A DNA stretch of 53,104 bases from Sphingomonas sp. (GTDB lineage Bacteria; Pseudomonadota; Alphaproteobacteria; Sphingomonadales; Sphingomonadaceae): contig NZ_JAHBZJ010000014.1 in the NCBI RefSeq assembly GCF_019635455.1, positions 1-53,104 on the forward strand, read 5' to 3'. The notes below the pieces were generated by a model. It saw only the letters and a list, made by a program, of their open reading frames with translations, had not been told where the DNA came from and ran no database searches. Shown here piece by piece: positions 28,251-37,399 of the stretch. Position numbers and translations under genes: made by a program. Position 1 is the first letter of the stretch; every line of letters begins with the position of its first letter.

Positions 28251-31200
28251 TGCAGCTTTCCGACGTCTCGGTCCGCCGGCCGGTTCTCGCGGCGGTGATG
28301 GCGATCCTGTTGACGATCGTCGGGATCGTCGGGTTCATGAGCCTGTCGGTGCGCGAATATCCCGACACCGATCCGCCGGTGGTGTCGGTCCAGACGGCCT
28401 ATACCGGCGCCGCCGCGAGCGTGATCGAGGCGCGCATTACCCAGCCGATCGAAGAAGCGCTGGCGGGAATCGAAGGGATTCAGACGATCACGTCGCGCTC
28501 CCGCGACGGCGTTTCGGACATTTCGATCGAATTCCGTCCCGGGCGCGATGTCGATGCCGCGGCCAACGATGTGCGCGATCGCGTCGGCAGCGTGGTCGAG
28601 GACCTGCCCGAGGACGTGATCGCGCCCGAAGTGCGCAAGGTGGATGCGGATGCGTCGCCGATCATGTTTCTCGTCATCTCGCGCCCGGGCTGGTCGCCGC
28701 TCCAGCTGTCCGATTATGTCGAGCGCAATCTGGTCGATCGGTTCAGCACCATCGACGGCGTGGCGCGCGTGTTCGTCGGTGGCGAGCAGAAACCGTCGAT
28801 GCGCGTCTGGCTGGACGCCGCGAAGCTCGCCGCGTTCGCGCTCACCCCCGCCGATGTCGAAACCGCGCTGCGCAGCCAGAATGTCGAGCTGCCCGCCGGA
28901 CGCATCGAATCGCGGCAACAGAATACCACGCTGCGCGTCGATCGCCCGTTCGCCAGCGCGGAGAGTTTCTCCCGCCTTGTCGTCGGACGTGGCCCGGACG
29001 GTTATCTGGTCCGGCTGGGCGACGTCGCCCGGGTCGAGCAGGGGGCCGAGAATCCGTACAGCATGTTCCGTATGAACGGGGCGCCGGCGGTCGGGCTGGG
29101 CATCGTACGCCAGTCGGGGGCAAACACGCTGGCGGTCGCCGACGGGGCAAAGCGCACCGTCGCCGCGCTGCAACCCGAATTGCCCGACGGCATGGTGATC
29201 GCGGTCGGATCCGACGATTCGCAGTTCATCGGGCGCGCGATCGAAAAGGTGTGGCATACGCTGGCCGAGGCGGCGGTGCTGGTGGTGCTCGTCATCTTCC
29301 TGTTCCTGGGGTCATGGCGCGCCACGCTGATCCCGGCCATCACGGTGCCGATCTGTCTGTTGGGCGCGTTCGCGGTGCTGTGGGGGGCCGGTTTCTCGAT
29401 CAACCTGCTCACCCTGCTCGCGCTCGTGCTCGCGATCGGCCTGGTCGTCGATGACGCGATCGTGGTGCTGGAGAATGTCTATCACCGGATCGAGGAGGGG
29501 GAGACGCCGCTCGTCGCCGCGTTCCGTGGCACGCGCCAGGTCGGCTTCGCGGTCATTTCGACCACGCTGGTCGTGTGCGCGGTGTTCGTGCCGATCTGTT
29601 TCCTGGCGGGACAGACCGGGCTGCTGTTCCGCGAACTCGCGGTCGCGATGATTGGTGCGGTCGCCTTTTCGGGCTTCCTCGCGCTCAGCCTGACGCCGAT
29701 GCTCTGCTCAAAGATGCTGCGCAGGGAATCGCGCGGACGCCTGACCGGATGGGTGGACGACCGGTTCAGGTCGCTCGAGACATTCTACGCGCGGCGCCTC
29801 GACCGTGCGATCGATCGGCCGTTGCTGCCGCTGATCGCCGTCGTCACGTTCCTGGGCGTCGCGGCGCTCGCCTTCGTCTCGCTTCAGTCGGAGCTGGTGC
29901 CGCCGGAGGATCAGGGCGCGGCGCAGGTTCAGATCAGCGCGCCGGAAGGGACCGGCTTTGCGCAGATGGACCGTTACATGGTGGCGGCGCAGGGCAAGCT
30001 GCTCCCGCTTCTCGACGAAGGCACCGTCCGCACGCTCATCACCCGCACGCCCGGCGGCTTTGGCGCGTCGGACGATTTCAACAGCGGCAATTTCGTCATC
30101 TTCCTCAAGCCGTGGGAGGAGCGGACCAAGACCACGCAGGACATCGCGCAGGAGGTCAATCGCATCCTGGCCGATCAACCGGCGATCCGCGGCAATGCCC
30201 AGGTGCGGTCCGCGCTCGGCCGCGGGCGCGGCCAGCCGATCAGCTTCGTCCTCGCCGGCACCACCTATGAGGGGCTGGCAAAGGCGCGCGACCGCATCCT
30301 TGCCGCCGCCGCCGACAATCCCGGCATCGTCAATCTCGATTCCGACTATAAGGAGACCAAGCCGCAGATGCGGGTGGAGGTCGATACCACTCGCGCCGGC
30401 GATCTTGGCGTATCGGTCAGCGCGGTCAGCCAGGCGCTGCAAACCCTGCTCGGCTCGCGCCGCGTGACCACCTATCTCGACCGGGGGGAGGAATATCGCG
30501 TGATCGTCCAGGCCGATGCCGGCGGGCGCGAGGCGCTGGCCAATCTCGCCGCGATCCAGGTTCGCGCCCGCGACGGCTCGCTGGTCCCGCTGTCCAATCT
30601 CGTCACCACCCGGCGGGTCGCCGGCCCGCGCGACCTTGGCCGGTTCAACAAGCTGCGCGCGATCACCCTGTCGGGCGGGATCGCGCCCGGCTATTCGCTG
30701 GGCGAGGCGCTCAAGTTCCTGGAGGCAGAGGCGGCGAAATCGCCCGAGGTCATCGCGGTGGGCTATCGCGGCGAGAGCCAGTCGTTCAAGGAAACCGGCG
30801 GCTCGATCCTGCTGGTCTTCGCCCTCACCATCGTGATCGTCTATCTGGTGCTCGCCGCCCAGTTCGAAAGTTTCGTCCATCCCGGCGTCATCATCATGAC
30901 CGTCCCGCTGGCGGTGGCGGGCGGGATGATCGGCCTGTTCCTGTTCGGCAAGACGCTCAATCTCTACAGCCAGGTGGGGATCGTGATGCTGGTCGGCCTT
31001 GCGGCGAAGAACGGCATCCTGATCGTCGAGTTTGCCAACCAGCTGCGTGACGAGGGGCGCAGCATCGCCGACGCCACTCGCATCGCCGCCTCCCGCCGGT
31101 TGCGCGCGATCCTGATGACCTCGATCGCGACCGCCGCCGGCGCGGTCCCGCTGATGCTGGCCACCGGCGCCGGCGCGGGCGCGCGATCGGCGATCGGCGT

Positions 31201-31351
31201 GGTCATCGTCTTCGGCGTGCTGCTCGCCACGCTCATCACGTTGTTCCTGATCCCGATTCTCTATAGTAGGCTTGCGAAATGGACCGGCTCGCCCCAGGCG
31301 GTGAGCCGCGAGCTTGAGGCGGCGATGGGTGATCCACAGCCCGCCGAATAA
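28250..31351 (+). CDS. RND multidrug efflux permease (HAE1 type)
   Basis: A proton-driven inner-membrane pump of 1033 residues with the usual 12 membrane segments and two large periplasmic loops. Helix 4 carries the paired proton-relay aspartates in GLVVDDAIVVLENV near residue 401, and helix 10 has the relay Lys in LVGLAAKNGILIVEFANQL near 920. The N-terminus (VRRPVLAAVMAILLTIVG) is typical. Drug-type rather than metal-type function is inferred from the DD motif and length. It overlaps the adaptor gene. There is no local repressor. Confidence 0.95.
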   Translation: MQLSDVSVRRPVLAAVMAILLTIVGIVGFMSLSVREYPDTDPPVVSVQTAYTGAAASVIEARITQPIEEALAGIEGIQTITSRSRDGVSDISIEFRPGRDVDAAANDVRDRVGSVVEDLPEDVIAPEVRKVDADASPIMFLVISRPGWSPLQLSDYVERNLVDRFSTIDGVARVFVGGEQKPSMRVWLDAAKLAAFALTPADVETALRSQNVELPAGRIESRQQNTTLRVDRPFASAESFSRLVVGRGPDGYLVRLGDVARVEQGAENPYSMFRMNGAPAVGLGIVRQSGANTLAVADGAKRTVAALQPELPDGMVIAVGSDDSQFIGRAIEKVWHTLAEAAVLVVLVIFLFLGSWRATLIPAITVPICLLGAFAVLWGAGFSINLLTLLALVLAIGLVVDDAIVVLENVYHRIEEGETPLVAAFRGTRQVGFAVISTTLVVCAVFVPICFLAGQTGLLFRELAVAMIGAVAFSGFLALSLTPMLCSKMLRRESRGRLTGWVDDRFRSLETFYARRLDRAIDRPLLPLIAVVTFLGVAALAFVSLQSELVPPEDQGAAQVQISAPEGTGFAQMDRYMVAAQGKLLPLLDEGTVRTLITRTPGGFGASDDFNSGNFVIFLKPWEERTKTTQDIAQEVNRILADQPAIRGNAQVRSALGRGRGQPISFVLAGTTYEGLAKARDRILAAAADNPGIVNLDSDYKETKPQMRVEVDTTRAGDLGVSVSAVSQALQTLLGSRRVTTYLDRGEEYRVIVQADAGGREALANLAAIQVRARDGSLVPLSNLVTTRRVAGPRDLGRFNKLRAITLSGGIAPGYSLGEALKFLEAEAAKSPEVIAVGYRGESQSFKETGGSILLVFALTIVIVYLVLAAQFESFVHPGVIIMTVPLAVAGGMIGLFLFGKTLNLYSQVGIVMLVGLAAKNGILIVEFANQLRDEGRSIADATRIAASRRLRAILMTSIATAAGAVPLMLATGAGAGARSAIGVVIVFGVLLATLITLFLIPILYSRLAKWTGSPQAVSRELEAAMGDPQPAE

Positions 31352-31361
31352 AGGGACGGGC

Positions 31362-31913
31362 ATGGAAATCGCGTCAAAGGGTCAGTTGCGGTTGGCGTTC
31401 CTGCGCTGGGCGGTGGTTACGGTGCCGTTCATCGTCCTGCTCGGCTTTACGTCGGCCCGCATCGCCCCGGGCGGCAGCGAGAATCTGTGGTACCAGATGC
31501 TGGTGAAGCCCGCCAACACCCCACCCGACTGGGTGTTCCCGGTGGCGTGGACGACCATCTATGTGCTGATGGGTCTGGCGCTGGCGATGATCATCAACGC
31601 GCGCGGGTCGAAGCTGCGCGGCCCCGCGCTTGCGATCTTTGCGGTCCAGATGACGGCGAACCTGCTGTGGAGCCCGCTTTTCTTTGGCATGCACCAGCTG
31701 TTCTGGGCGTTCGTGCTGCTGATCGTGATGTTCGTGCTGGCGCTGGTGACGACGATCGTCTTTGGACGGATCCGGATCGGCGCGGCGGTGCTGATGCTGC
31801 CCTATCTTGCCTGGCTGTGCTTTGCCGGCTCGCTGAATTACCAGATCGACCAGCTGAACCCGAATGCGGAAACCCTTGTGCCGGCACAATCGGCACCCCA
31901 GATGAACATCTGA
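31362..31913 (+). CDS. tspO: TspO/MBR family membrane protein
   Basis: A 183-residue protein with five membrane segments and the family signature: WYQMLVKPANTPPDWVFPVAWTxxY with MGLALAM, then NLLWSPLFFGM, and later AWLCFAGSLNY. TspO proteins bind tetrapyrroles and, in alphaproteobacteria, link oxygen or stress to pigment and porphyrin metabolism. It is about 20 residues longer than the classic length because of N- and C-terminal extensions. The ATG at 31362 is 10 bases after the RND gene stop. Confidence 0.9.
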   Translation: MEIASKGQLRLAFLRWAVVTVPFIVLLGFTSARIAPGGSENLWYQMLVKPANTPPDWVFPVAWTTIYVLMGLALAMIINARGSKLRGPALAIFAVQMTANLLWSPLFFGMHQLFWAFVLLIVMFVLALVTTIVFGRIRIGAAVLMLPYLAWLCFAGSLNYQIDQLNPNAETLVPAQSAPQMNI

Positions 31914-31962
31914 CTTTTTGGAAAGCGGTCCGGCCAGACCGGCTCGCGGTGACGAGGGACCC

Positions 31963-32262
31963 ATGCAGAGCGAAAACCGCATTTTCGACGACTTCGTGAA
32001 GTTCGTGAACGGCGCCGCCGGCACGATGGCCGGCATGGCGCGCGAGGGCGAGGCAGCGGCGCGCGAGCGGTTCAAGGGGTTTGTCGGCGGCATGGATTTC
32101 GTCGCCCGCGACGAGTTTGAGGCGGTGAAAGCGATGGCCGCCGCCGCCCGCGACGAGAATGAGACGTTGAAGGCGCGCATCGACGCGCTCGAGGCGCGAC
32201 TGGGCGCCGCGCCTGCCGCCGCGCCAAAGGCCGCAAAGCCGCGCAAGAAGCCGGGGGCGTAG
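31963..32262 (+). CDS. UbiK-family accessory factor (BMFP domain)
   Basis: A 99-residue helical protein: N-terminal FDDFVKFVNGAAGTMAGMA, a middle region FVARDEFEAVKAMAAAARDENETLKARIDALEARL that predicts a trimeric coiled coil, and a lysine/alanine-rich tail. This is the pattern of the YqiC/UbiK family, which assists ubiquinone biosynthesis at the membrane surface in proteobacteria. The ATG at 31963 is the start of the conserved region. Confidence 0.8.
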   Translation: MQSENRIFDDFVKFVNGAAGTMAGMAREGEAAARERFKGFVGGMDFVARDEFEAVKAMAAAARDENETLKARIDALEARLGAAPAAAPKAAKPRKKPGA

Positions 32263-32471
32263 GGCGAGGTCGGAGCCATCGGTTCCGGTTCGTTTCCGCG
32301 CATTGTGGATCGCCGTCGCGTGATCTGACGGGAATGTCCGGGTGTCGAAACCCCGTGGAATTCCGCGCTTTTCCACATCTATTTCCGCCTTGTTCACCAT
32401 CGCCGCTTGTGCGGCGCGGCGTGGCAAGGCACCTAGGCGCCCAGGCAAGGACCGGGCGGAGGGACGACCGG

Positions 32472-32975
32472 ATGCTCGACGAGAGCGAATATGAGCGCGA
32501 CGACGCCGCGCCGATCGACATGCTGGAAAGCTATTACGCCGCGCATGGCTGGAGCCATGAGCGCGAGGACGACGAGATCGTCGCACGGGTCAAGGGCAGC
32601 TGGACCGAATATGAGCTGCGCGCGATCTGGCGGCAGGAGGACGGGGTGCTCCAGTTCCTCGCCTTCCCCGACGTGCGCGTCGCCGACGATCGGCGTGGCG
32701 ACATCTATGAAGCCATCGGCCTGATCAACGAACAATTGTGGATCGGCCATTTCGAACTCTGGTCGTCCAGTGGCATCCTCCTCTTCCGCCACGCCGCGAT
32801 GATCCCGGGCGATGACGGCGGATCGATGACGCTGGAGCAGGCCGAGCTGCTGATCGAAAGCGCGATCGACGAATGCGAGCGTTTCTACCCGGTGTTCCAG
32901 TTCGTCCTGTGGGGCGGCAAGACCCCGCGTGAGGCGATCGCCGCCGCGCTGATCGAAACCCAGGGCGAGGCCTAG
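32472..32975 (+). CDS. YbjN domain-containing protein
   Basis: A 167-residue soluble acidic protein with a YbjN-like core: IDMLESYYAAHGWSHERE, a central strand block (LRAIWRQEDGVLQFLAFPDV), INEQLWIGHFELWSSSG and the terminal FYPVFQFVLWGGKTPREAIAAAL. YbjN proteins resemble type III secretion chaperones in fold and influence motility and stress in enterobacteria; the role here is unknown. The ATG at 32472 is chosen because the upstream extension lacks conserved sequence. It is followed by a gap of about 390 bases. Confidence 0.85.
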   Translation: MLDESEYERDDAAPIDMLESYYAAHGWSHEREDDEIVARVKGSWTEYELRAIWRQEDGVLQFLAFPDVRVADDRRGDIYEAIGLINEQLWIGHFELWSSSGILLFRHAAMIPGDDGGSMTLEQAELLIESAIDECERFYPVFQFVLWGGKTPREAIAAALIETQGEA

Positions 32976-33361
32976 CCAGGGCGCCGCGGCCGCCGGCGCC
33001 TGCACCGCATCGTTCACCGTCGCGCGAATGGCGGCGATCGGATCGGCGGTCGTGCGCAGGTCAGCGATGAAGCCGCATTCGTTGCGGACCGCAAGGCCGA
33101 TGCCCGGCTGATCGCTTTTTGCGTGCCAGGATCGCGTAGCGCACCCCGTTCTTCGGTCGCCCCGTCACGATGACCCGCCGCGCGCGTATTGATCCAGCAA
33201 GAAACGGCTTTCCTGCATCGCGCGCGTCGGCATATTCCGTGCCACGATGCGTTCCCGTTCCTCCCCCGCTGGCCACCCGATCCGCGCGGCGCGCGCACTG
33301 GCCATCATGTCGGGTCAACCGGCCGGACCGGACGTTTGAAACCTTCGCGATGGGAAACAGG
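32976..33361. other. Gap between ybjN-like gene and proC with a possible decayed frame
   Basis: No intact gene is visible. On the minus strand, about 33200 to 33000, two frames joined at an A-rich run (AAAAAG, near 33117) read as plausible protein: VIVTGRPKNGVRYAILARK, then SDQPGIGLAVRNECGFIADL. The join requires a one-base shift and no start is clear. It may be a decayed small gene; I do not recognise it. Confidence 0.3.
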
Positions 33362-34177
33362 ATGGAACCAGGCATGAACGCACCCCGCACCCTCTGGCTG
33401 ATCGGCTGTGGCACCATGGCCGGCGCGATGCTGCGGCGATGGATCGCGGCGGGTGCGGTGCGGGGACAGGACGTGTTCGTCCTCAACCGCACCGATCGCG
33501 TCCTTCCGGACGGGGTGGCGCAGGGCCGCGCGCTGCCGCCGGGGCCGCTCCCCGATGCCGTGGTGCTGGGGGTCAAGCCGCAACAGATCGATGTCGTTGC
33601 GGGACAGGTCGCCGCGCGGATCGCGGGCGTGCCGCTGCTCGTGTCGATCCTCGCCGGGGTCGAGGAGCAGGCGATCGCACGCCGGTTCGACGCACAGGCC
33701 GTCGTCCGCGCGATGCCCAACCTGCCGGTCGAGATCGGCAAGGGGGTCGTCGCGCTCCAGTCCGACGGGGCCGATGCCGCCGCCCGTGCCGCGGCGAGCG
33801 AGTTGATGGCGCCGCTCGGTCTGGTCGAATGGGTCGATCCCGGGCTGTTCGACGCGGTGACCGCGCTGGCGGGATGCGGGCCGGGCTTCGTGTACCGGTT
33901 CGTGGACGCGCTCGCGGCGGGGGGCGCGGCGCTCGGGCTGCCGGCGGATCAGGCGCTGCGGCTCTCCCGTGCGACGGTGGAAGGGGCGGGTGCGCTCGCC
34001 GCCAGCCTGCCCGACACGCCGGCGCAACTCGCCGACAAGGTCGCCAGCCCGGGCGGATCGACGCGCGAAGGGCTCAACGTCCTCGATCGCGACGACGCGC
34101 TGCGGCGCCTGCTGGTCGACACGCTTGCGGCGTCGGCGCGGCGCAATGCCGAAATGGCGGCGGCCGCGCGCGAATGA
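33362..34177 (+). CDS. proC: Pyrroline-5-carboxylate reductase
   Basis: Last step of proline synthesis: reduces pyrroline-5-carboxylate with NAD(P)H. The protein of about 271 residues has the dinucleotide loop LIGCGTMAGAML near the N-terminus, LGVKPQQ near 70, the RAMPNLPVEIGKGV motif near 120 and the C-terminal signature DKVASPGGSTREGL. The ATG at 33362 has GGGA six bases upstream. An ATG at 33374 (MNAPRTLW) is an equally possible start. It converges with the MarR gene; a small hairpin (ATTGGG/CCCAAT, about 34177-34198) lies between their ends. Confidence 0.94.
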   Translation: MEPGMNAPRTLWLIGCGTMAGAMLRRWIAAGAVRGQDVFVLNRTDRVLPDGVAQGRALPPGPLPDAVVLGVKPQQIDVVAGQVAARIAGVPLLVSILAGVEEQAIARRFDAQAVVRAMPNLPVEIGKGVVALQSDGADAAARAAASELMAPLGLVEWVDPGLFDAVTALAGCGPGFVYRFVDALAAGGAALGLPADQALRLSRATVEGAGALAASLPDTPAQLADKVASPGGSTREGLNVLDRDDALRRLLVDTLAASARRNAEMAAAARE

Positions 34178-34185
34178 ATTGGGCG

Positions 34186-34668
34186 CTATTTCCCCAATGC
34201 GGAAACGCGCGCGCGTTCGGCGTCCGGGATCAGCCCTTCAAGCACCGCCCAGAATCCACCCACCGCGCCCTGGCCGGCGCTTGAATAGGCATCGGCGAGC
34301 TTGTCCCGCAGAGCTTCGAACAGCGTCGCTTCCAGCGCCCGGCCCTCGTCGGTCAGGCGCAGCAATCGCTGGCGCCGGTCCTGCGCGCCGGGGCGCGTCT
34401 CGATCAGGCCGCGCTCGGTCAGGTCGGCCAGCACCCGTCCCAGCGACTGTTTGGTGATTGCCAGCAGCGCGATCAGTTCGCCGACCTTCAGGTCCGGCTG
34501 GCGGGCGATGAAGTACAGCGCGCGATGGTGCGCCCGGCCCAGTCCCTGTGCCGCCAGCGTCTCGTCGATCGAGCGGGTCAGGTGGCTATACCCGAAATAG
34601 AGCAGCTCCACGCCGCGCCGGATCTCGGCTTCGCGAAGGAACAGGGGGGAGGCGGTTGGGACAGCCAT
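34186..34668 (-). CDS. MarR-family transcriptional regulator
   Basis: A 160-residue winged-helix repressor with helices RGVELLYFGYSHLTRSIDETL, recognition region KVGELIALLAITKQSLGRVLADL at about residues 62-85, wing RPGAQDRRQRLLRLTDEG, and C-terminal dimerisation helices. It is divergent from ilvE with 75 bases between the two starts, so it may regulate ilvE or itself from the shared region. The ligand is unknown. The ATG at 34668 begins the first helix. Confidence 0.88.
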   Translation of the reverse strand: MAVPTASPLFLREAEIRRGVELLYFGYSHLTRSIDETLAAQGLGRAHHRALYFIARQPDLKVGELIALLAITKQSLGRVLADLTERGLIETRPGAQDRRQRLLRLTDEGRALEATLFEALRDKLADAYSSAGQGAVGGFWAVLEGLIPDAERARVSALGK

Positions 34669-34743
34669 GTTGACCTGTTTTGCCAGCGGGCCTAGGCGTG
34701 CGCAACCGGCATCATGCGGTCCGGTCCAATGCGGGAGAGACAG

Positions 34744-35829
34744 GTGAGCGCGACCTTCGGCTTCGAAGCCCATCCGGCCCCGGTCGAGGCGAACGAGCGG
34801 ACGCGGCTGCTCGAGAACCCCGGCTTCGGCAAGATCTTCACCGATCACATGGCGATGGTGCGCTGGTCCGACGCGCGTGGCTGGCACGATGCAAAGATCC
34901 TGCCCCGTGGCCCGCTCACCCTCGATCCGGCAACCGCGGTGCTGCATTATGCGCAGGAGATTTTCGAGGGGCTCAAGGCCTATCGCCTCGCCGATGGCGC
35001 GACCGCGCTGTTCCGGCCGGGTGAGAATGCGCGCCGGTTCCGCGAATCGGCGCAGCGCATGGCGATGCCGGAACTGCCCGACGACCTCTTCATCGGCTCG
35101 ATCGAGGCGTTGGTGAAGGCCGATCGCGACTGGATTCCGACGATCGAGGGCGGGTCGCTGTACCTGCGCCCCTTCATGTTCGCGAGCGAGGTGTTCCTGG
35201 GCGTGAAGCCCGCCGCCGAATATCTCTATCTCGTCCTCGCCTCTCCGGCGGGCGCTTATTTCAAGAGCGGGGCGAAGGCGGTCTCGATCTGGATTTCGCA
35301 ACATTATACCCGCGCCGCGCCGGGTGGAACCGGCGCCGCCAAGTGCGGCGGCAACTATGCCGCCAGCCTGGTCGCCCAGGCCGAGGCGATCCGGCAGGGA
35401 TGCGATCAGGTCGTGTTCCTGGACGCTGCCGAGCATCGCTGGGTCGAGGAACTGGGCGGGATGAACCTGTTCTTCGTGTTCGACGACGGCAGCATCGTGA
35501 CCCCGCCGCTGGGCGGGACGATCCTCCCCGGCATCACCCGCGATTCGCTGCTTCGCCTCGCACGCGAGCAGGGCATTACGGTGCGCGAGGAACCCTATGC
35601 CATCGATCAGTGGGAGGCGGACGCACGCAGCGGCAGGCTGGTGGAAACCTTTGCCTGCGGCACCGCGGCCGTCGTCACGCCGGTGGGCAGGGTCATGGGC
35701 CGGGACCGCGAATTCACGATCGGGGGCGGTGGCCCGGGACAGGTGACCGAAGCGCTGAAGGCGAAGCTGACCGCGATTCAGCGCGGTGAAGTCGCCGATC
35801 CCCATGGCTGGGTCCACCGGTTCGGTTGA
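34744..35829 (+). CDS. ilvE: Branched-chain amino acid aminotransferase
   Basis: A PLP-dependent fold-type IV transaminase for valine, leucine and isoleucine. The protein of about 361 residues matches the eukaryotic-like BCAT length. It shows HYAQEIFEGLKAYRL near 70, the AKCGGNYAASL segment carrying the PLP lysine near 200, and EELGGMNLFFVF and GTILPGITRDSLL further on. A GTG at 34744 after GGGAGAG is chosen; an ATG at 34729 is an alternative. It is the last backbone gene before the tRNA-Gln. Confidence 0.93.
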   Translation: MSATFGFEAHPAPVEANERTRLLENPGFGKIFTDHMAMVRWSDARGWHDAKILPRGPLTLDPATAVLHYAQEIFEGLKAYRLADGATALFRPGENARRFRESAQRMAMPELPDDLFIGSIEALVKADRDWIPTIEGGSLYLRPFMFASEVFLGVKPAAEYLYLVLASPAGAYFKSGAKAVSIWISQHYTRAAPGGTGAAKCGGNYAASLVAQAEAIRQGCDQVVFLDAAEHRWVEELGGMNLFFVFDDGSIVTPPLGGTILPGITRDSLLRLAREQGITVREEPYAIDQWEADARSGRLVETFACGTAAVVTPVGRVMGRDREFTIGGGGPGQVTEALKAKLTAIQRGEVADPHGWVHRFG

Positions 35830-35856
35830 CCCTTTTCACCGGGCGCGGCGCACTCT
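35826..35856 (+). promoter_or_regulatory. Possible promoter of tRNA-Gln
   Basis: TTGACC at 35826-35831 resembles a -35 element. It is followed after 17-22 bases by weak -10 candidates (CACTCT or TCTAAG, 35851-35859), just before the tRNA. It overlaps the ilvE stop codon, so the tRNA could also be co-transcribed. Confidence 0.35.
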
Positions 35857-35877
35857 AAGGAGCGCCGCATCGCATGC

Positions 35878-35952
35878 TGGGGCGTAGCCAAGCGGTAAGG
35901 CAGCGGTTTTTGGTACCGCCATGCGCTGGTTCGAATCCAGCCGCCCCAGCCA
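35878..35952 (+). tRNA. tRNA-Gln (anticodon TTG)
   Basis: The 75-nt gene folds as a cloverleaf. The acceptor stem is TGGGGCG with CGCCCCA, the discriminator is G, and CCA is encoded. The D arm is TAGCCAAGCGGTAAGGC. The anticodon stem is GCGGT/ACCGC around loop TTTTGGT, giving anticodon TTG. The T arm is CTGGTTCGAATCCAG. A phage-type integrase gene lies directly downstream, so its 3' end is probably the attachment site of the island. Confidence 0.95.
35929..35952. other. Probable attachment site (attL) at the tRNA-Gln 3' end
   Basis: Tyrosine integrases of this kind usually recombine within the T arm and 3' end of a tRNA, keeping the gene intact. The integrase stop codon lies only 57 bases downstream, and base use changes after this point. 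No second copy of the tRNA 3' end was seen inside the window, so attR must lie beyond the right edge. The exact core cannot be set without it. Confidence 0.55.
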
Positions 35953-35998
35953 GGAATATCAGTAGCTTACGGTAGAGTTCGGTCCTGTGGGGGCCGAT

Positions 35999-36019
35999 AT
36001 TCCGCACCTCATTCCGCAC
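35999..36019. repeat. Two 9-bp direct repeats near attL
   Basis: ATTCCGCAC occurs at 35999-36007 and again at 36011-36019, three bases apart, just after the tRNA and overlapping the integrase 3' end. Short direct repeats here are often arm-type binding sites of a tyrosine integrase. The function is inferred from position. Confidence 0.4.
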
Positions 36020-37028
36020 TTTCACCTGCTTTTGACTCTAATTTTGCGACCGCAGAATCGCTCAATGTGGCCGTCATCGCGGCGTACGTTTCGATCATTC
36101 GATGCACTGTCGTCACGGTCCAGCCCATCATCGCCGCAATCTCGGCGTGTGTGGCGCCCGCCTCTGCGAGCAAGGTGCAGGCGGTTCCGCGAAGGTCGTG
36201 GAAGTGCAGGCCATCAAGGCCAGCGGCCAAAATCGCTTTCCGCCAGTTGTGATCGAAGTTCACCATACCCCATGGCTTGCCATTCCGCGCGAGAATGGTC
36301 GGCGCGCTTCTCAGTGTGCTGTCGAGCAGCGCCTGAAGCGCGATCGGCACCGGCATGTCGATTTTCCGCTTGCGCTTTCCCTGCACAAGCTGAAGCCGCT
36401 TGCGCCCCGGTCGGCGCGCATCATCGACATAGGCGTTCCATTCGAGTTTCAGGAGATCGCCTTTTCGCTGACCTGTCCCGAGTGCGAGCTCAAATGCGAG
36501 AAGCAACTCGTAGGGGGCCGCGGCTCTTAACGTGCTGATGTTCTCGGGCAACCAAAGCTTATCCGAGCGATCCGCGCGGTAGACCTTCTTCGGTCTGGTG
36601 GCATGGTTGATGGCGACTAGGCCCCGATCTCGGCCCCATTCAAGAATGATCCGCAGAACTCCGAAGACAGCATCTGCTTGCCGTGGCGATGCGACCGCCA
36701 TCTCATCGCGCCAGCTCAACAACCTGCTACGGATCTTTGGATCTTCAATCGCATCAAGTGGGTACGAGCCCCACTTATTTTCGATGCGGATAATGGCTTT
36801 GACATAGTCCGACTTGGTTCGCGGGGCGAGCTTCGACCAGCTTGAACTGCGTTGATAGCCGTTGATGATTTGCTGGAGCGTGCCGACGGTACGAGCCAAC
36901 CGCGGCGCGGCGATCATGGCCTGATACGAACGCATAAAGGCCGGCGTTCCGGGGCGGAACTCGGCCGTTTCATCGCCTGGGAGGGGCTTAATCGGACCGA
37001 CACCACGAAGCGTCCAAAAGTCCTTCAT
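36009..37028 (-). CDS. int: Tyrosine-type integrase of the genomic island
   Basis: Site-specific recombinase of about 339 residues. The N-terminal arm/core-binding region spans about 60-140 (SKLAPRTKSDYVKAI). The catalytic domain has the first Arg in GTGQRKGD, the HxxR pair in HFHDLRGTACTL, Trp at the usual His/Trp position (MMGW), and the nucleophile Tyr in IETYA. It lies with its 3' end against tRNA-Gln, the normal layout for island integrases. The ATG at 37028 is used; the frame extends to a TTG at 37085 that would overlap the upstream xis-like gene by 11 bases. Confidence 0.92.
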   Translation of the reverse strand: MKDFWTLRGVGPIKPLPGDETAEFRPGTPAFMRSYQAMIAAPRLARTVGTLQQIINGYQRSSSWSKLAPRTKSDYVKAIIRIENKWGSYPLDAIEDPKIRSRLLSWRDEMAVASPRQADAVFGVLRIILEWGRDRGLVAINHATRPKKVYRADRSDKLWLPENISTLRAAAPYELLLAFELALGTGQRKGDLLKLEWNAYVDDARRPGRKRLQLVQGKRKRKIDMPVPIALQALLDSTLRSAPTILARNGKPWGMVNFDHNWRKAILAAGLDGLHFHDLRGTACTLLAEAGATHAEIAAMMGWTVTTVHRMIETYAAMTATLSDSAVAKLESKAGESAE

Positions 37029-37074
37029 GACCCCGCTCGCGAGCCGCTTTCGATTGCGGTAAACGCCAATCAGC

Positions 37075-37338
37075 CTAACGCGCAAGGCTGGCCTCGAATT
37101 GCTCGAGGGCAGAGACGGCTTTCCCTGCGCCCACCGAGCTAATGCCAGCCCTCATATCCAGCACCATGTCATGCTGGCGCAAATCGTAGCGGGTCGTCCC
37201 TGCGATAGGGCCAGGAACCAGGCCAAGCGCGCGCCAAATCCTGTAGGTTGACGGTGTGATGTTAAGATAGTCGCAGATCCCTTCCAAGGTCTGGCATCGC
37301 CGCTTGGGGTCAAATCGGTTGTTCCGTCCTGTCGCCAT
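37075..37338 (-). CDS. Excisionase-like helix-turn-helix protein
   Basis: An 87-residue basic protein with a MerR/AlpA-like helix-turn-helix (TLEGICDYLNITPSTYRIWRALGLVPGP) near residues 16-44. It lies just upstream of the integrase on the same strand, the usual place for a recombination directionality factor. The similarity is to the fold, not to a named protein. The ATG at 37338 starts the conserved part (MATGRNNRFDPKRRC). The promoter region shared with the next gene has an operator-like palindrome at 37400-37450. Confidence 0.6.
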   Translation of the reverse strand: MATGRNNRFDPKRRCQTLEGICDYLNITPSTYRIWRALGLVPGPIAGTTRYDLRQHDMVLDMRAGISSVGAGKAVSALEQFEASLAR

Positions 37339-37399
37339 GTCACGCCCACATACTGATCGCTCCGCACGTGCCTTGACGCACGAGCGGAACGCATATAAG

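Noticed and set aside
36009..37028. Island integrase as inactive because the second catalytic His is Trp
   Set aside because: Trp is an accepted residue at this His/Trp position in tyrosine recombinases. The Arg, HxxR and Tyr residues are all present.
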